DNA from: Phlebiopsis flavidoalba | Taxonomy: Eukaryota; Basidiomycota; Agaricomycetes; Polyporales; Phanerochaetaceae | Reading direction: 5' to 3' | DNA length: 64,000 bases | Assembly (NCBI GenBank): GCA_035772785.1 | Contig: JAOCPU010000044.1 | Coordinates: forward strand, 242,001-306,000 | In this document: piece after piece, positions 61,718-64,000 of the stretch | Position numbering within the stretch: the stretch's first letter is position 1 | How the letters are laid out: every line of letters begins with the position of its first letter | Position numbers and translations under genes: made by a program | Notes under the pieces: generated by a model | Databases searched by the model: none | What the model saw: the letters and a program-made list of their open reading frames with translations, nothing else | Told to the model about the DNA's origin: nothing

Positions 61718-63402
61718 ATGAAATCTCAAGGATTCGCCACCGACGCGGCTATGAACAAACGCATTTGTATCGTAGGCGGAGGACCCTCTGCTCTGGGTGC
61801 CCTCAAAGCCATTGCAGAAACTCCTCAGTACAAGGCCGGCCTCTGGGAGCCCTTCCCTTTCGCTTTCGAGAGCCGAGATGCAAAATTCCTACATCGGTGG
61901 CCGTGTGGTAGGATCTCACTGGTGTATTGGTATTTTTAACCCGAGAGCTAAAGGAATGTATTTTCACCAAGGTTGCCCATTCCGCCGGGCGGCGACCCTG
62001 CACTGACACCAATGTACGATTCCCTTACTACCAAAACATCCCTCACCCGATCATGGCCTACGCGTCATTCCCTTTCCCTGCAGGAAAAACACCTCTGTAC
62101 CCTCCTGCATACACTGATTGATGACGGCTTACTTCGGTCCTATGCCGCGCACTTTGACCTTGCATAAACATGTCAAGGTCAACATGACCGTGCGCTTGGT
62201 AAAATTGGGACGCTGGCCTTGCTCAATGGCGCGTGCGTACATCTCCAGCCGACGCGCCCTCGGATGGCGCTTCGGAAGAGTCTCTCTTTGACATCGTCAT
62301 CGTCGCGAACGGCCACTACAACAAACCCGTACTACCCACCAACTCCCACCAGGCCTCGCCGCCTGGCTCGACTGCGGCAAAGCCGTACACTCCGCATCGT
62401 ACACCACCAAGCCCGAGTACTCCGGCGACACGGGCTCGTGAGCCCGGCGCAGGTCCGAGCGGGCAGGACGTCGTCACCGAGATGGCCACGGTGGAGCATA
62501 AAGACAGTCATCCACCACTCCTGTCTCGAACTCGTACGGCAACTCACGCGCATGGACGACGCCAACGGCTGTTGTAATCAAAACATCGCCGCCCACGCGT
62601 CGCAGAGCTCCTCGACCCATTCGAGGGCGTTTTTCATCTTCGAAGACGGCACGACCGCTTCAGGAATCTCCCTTCAGTGCATCGTTTGCGACGGGGTACG
62701 AGCACTCTCTGCACCTTCCTTTCACCCTCGCTGCTCCGAACGCGGCTTCACCGGGATTCCACCTGCGGGAATGGGACACTCTATCCCGCCAAAGCTATAC
62801 AACTCGCGCTTCGGCCTCTACCCACTCGCACTGTCAGCTATTCCACTCACGACCGCCTTCCCGCCCGGCCGCATGTGCTTCCTCTCGCGCTGCCGTACTA
62901 CATCGCGCCGATCCGCTTTTCCAGAGGTCCAGACACGCGCCGCCCTCCGCGCGTTCGTCGACCCCGCGGCGCTCGACCTCGCTGCGGAGTGGGACAACGT
63001 CGCGGCACACATGCAGCGGCTTCGCGAGCAAGCGAACGGCGACGAGCGTGCCGTTGCACGGCTGTGGCACAAGATGGACATGGAGCAGGTTTGCGTACCG
63101 CGATGAGCTGCATCGGTTTGCGGGCGGCGGAGTACGCTACGGATGAGCATATGGTGCCAGATTGGGAGGTCCAGGTGTACAAGAACAAGCATATACTGAG
63201 GTCTGAGTGGAAGGAGATCATGAGGATTGGGGAGGCGGACCAGTGGGTGCAGGGAGTGGGTAAGGCTGGAGGCAAGGAGGGTGAGAAGGAGTGGGTCGGG
63301 ATGATGGACCGTCTGGTTCAGCGCGCCGTTGCGCGCGGGTCGCCGCAAGCGTCGCAGGAAAATATCGCAGCTAAGCAAGCTTTGAAAAATGTTGAACGGT
63401 AA
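61718..63402 (+). CDS. Flavin-containing monooxygenase-like protein (FMO2)
   Basis: Paralogue of FMO1 on the opposite strand. MKSQGFATDAAMNK precedes RICIVGGGPSALGALKAI, the FAD-binding motif. The first intron, 61918-61971, splits IGGVW from LPIPPGGDPALTPMYDSL, the same place as in FMO1. Later pieces are ESLFDIVIVANGHYNK (about 62300), GAGPSGQDVVTEMATVEH (about 62445, second nucleotide-binding motif), LRAFVDPAALDL (about 62950) and the C-terminal MVPDWEVQVYKNKHILRSEW and EKEWVGMMDRLVQRAVARG, ending at TAA 63400-63402. Extra bases shift the frame near 61880-61913, in an AAAA run near 62027 and at several places from 62300 to 62700. It is followed 220 bases downstream by an X gene, as FMO1 is. 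Confidence 0.7.
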
Positions 63403-63620
63403 AGTTAGGCCCGATATTTCCTTCGAATAATCATTGTTTTATATAAGTGTTTATTGCGTTGTAAAACTACTTGTTAATTTGTTACATGTTTTCCATACGA
63501 CAACATGGCAGGTCTGCATGCATGTATGGGATCAAATTTATTGCCATTTCGGTGGAGCAGCAAAAAAAACAGCTGTCATCATGATGAGTCACTCATCTTG
63601 CTAAAACTTGCTCGACCCTG

Positions 63621-64000
63621 ATGCAAGATGAGAGTCGGGACGAACTGATGTGCGGCGCGCCCGACAACACGACACCGAAATCGGGAAGGGTCCGGTCAGG
63701 CGCGCTTACGCGTTCGCGTCGTTTTACGACGACTTTCATGACGGTGAGTATCCGTTGCACGTGTGATACATGTTCACTCACCTCACTTTTGCAGATGTAC
63801 TTATATGATGCTGAATACGCAATTCTGTTGACGGGTTTGAAACCGAGAACACCTGTAGTGCACGGGAGGAACTTGAGCGCATACGCGCGGTTTGCAAGCT
63901 TGAGTGTCGAGGCCTCGACACCAGGGTTGTCTAGAGACTCATGACGGCAAAATGGTACGTTAACATCTAGGTCCTCGATGCTGTATGAAGTGACTCCTTG
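63621..64000 (+). CDS. X3: 5' part of a third X-family gene, cut by the window edge
   Basis: The ATG at 63621 gives MQDESRDELMCGAPDN and RSGALTRSRRFTTTFMT, matching exon 1 of X1 (MQDE, LMCGA) and of X2. A GTGAGT donor follows at about 63742, with an acceptor TTTGCAG at about 63794. The next exon reads EELERIRAVCKLECRGLDTR in one frame, with coiled-coil character, and may end at a GTACGT donor at about 63956. The gene runs off the right edge. It lies directly downstream of FMO2 on the same strand, repeating the FMO1-X1 order. Confidence 0.5.

Overview
The window looks like nuclear DNA of a filamentous basidiomycete (class Agaricomycetes; a polypore-like fungus is my guess, not proven). The reasons are short spliceosomal introns of about 50-60 bases with GT..AG ends in nearly every gene, tail-to-tail and head-to-head packing of housekeeping genes, and families typical of these fungi: multi-copy MYND-finger proteins, FMO-type monooxygenases and short proteins beginning MKSCLK.

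Layout. From 1.6 to 31 kb is an accessory block. Two tandem MYND-finger genes (A, B) face a large unrecognised coiled-coil gene (X1), followed by an FMO-like gene (FMO1). Next come gene-poor DNA with two candidate terminal-inverted-repeat elements (15.0-16.5 and 16.9-18.0 kb), a decayed MYND gene (C), a second X copy (X2) and a fourth MYND gene (D). From 31.6 to 36.3 kb is a conserved core: thymidylate kinase, convergent with a tail-anchored UBC6-type E2, which is divergent from a CWC27-type cyclophilin. From 36 to 57 kb the DNA is GC-rich and holds a small zinc-finger protein, an MKT1 homologue, two members of the MKSCLK family, a diverged tandem duplication, a class II tRNA-like sequence and an odd spaced TGAGAAG motif array. 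At 61.7 kb a second FMO-like gene is followed by the 5' end of a third X copy. This repeats the FMO-X gene order of 8-14 kb in the opposite orientation.

Every recognisable gene, including ones that should be essential, must be read by hopping frames at single-base differences that are mostly extra bases. I read this as an insertion-biased, incompletely polished assembly. CDS coordinates therefore give gene extents, not uninterrupted reading frames, and frameshifts alone are not used to call pseudogenes. Only MYND copy C shows decay by substitution in its key residues.

How the genes work together: the core genes serve general functions (dTMP phosphorylation, ER-associated ubiquitination, spliceosome, post-transcriptional control). 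The accessory block looks like repeated duplication of MYND, X and FMO genes as neighbours. A shared function for that trio is an open inference.
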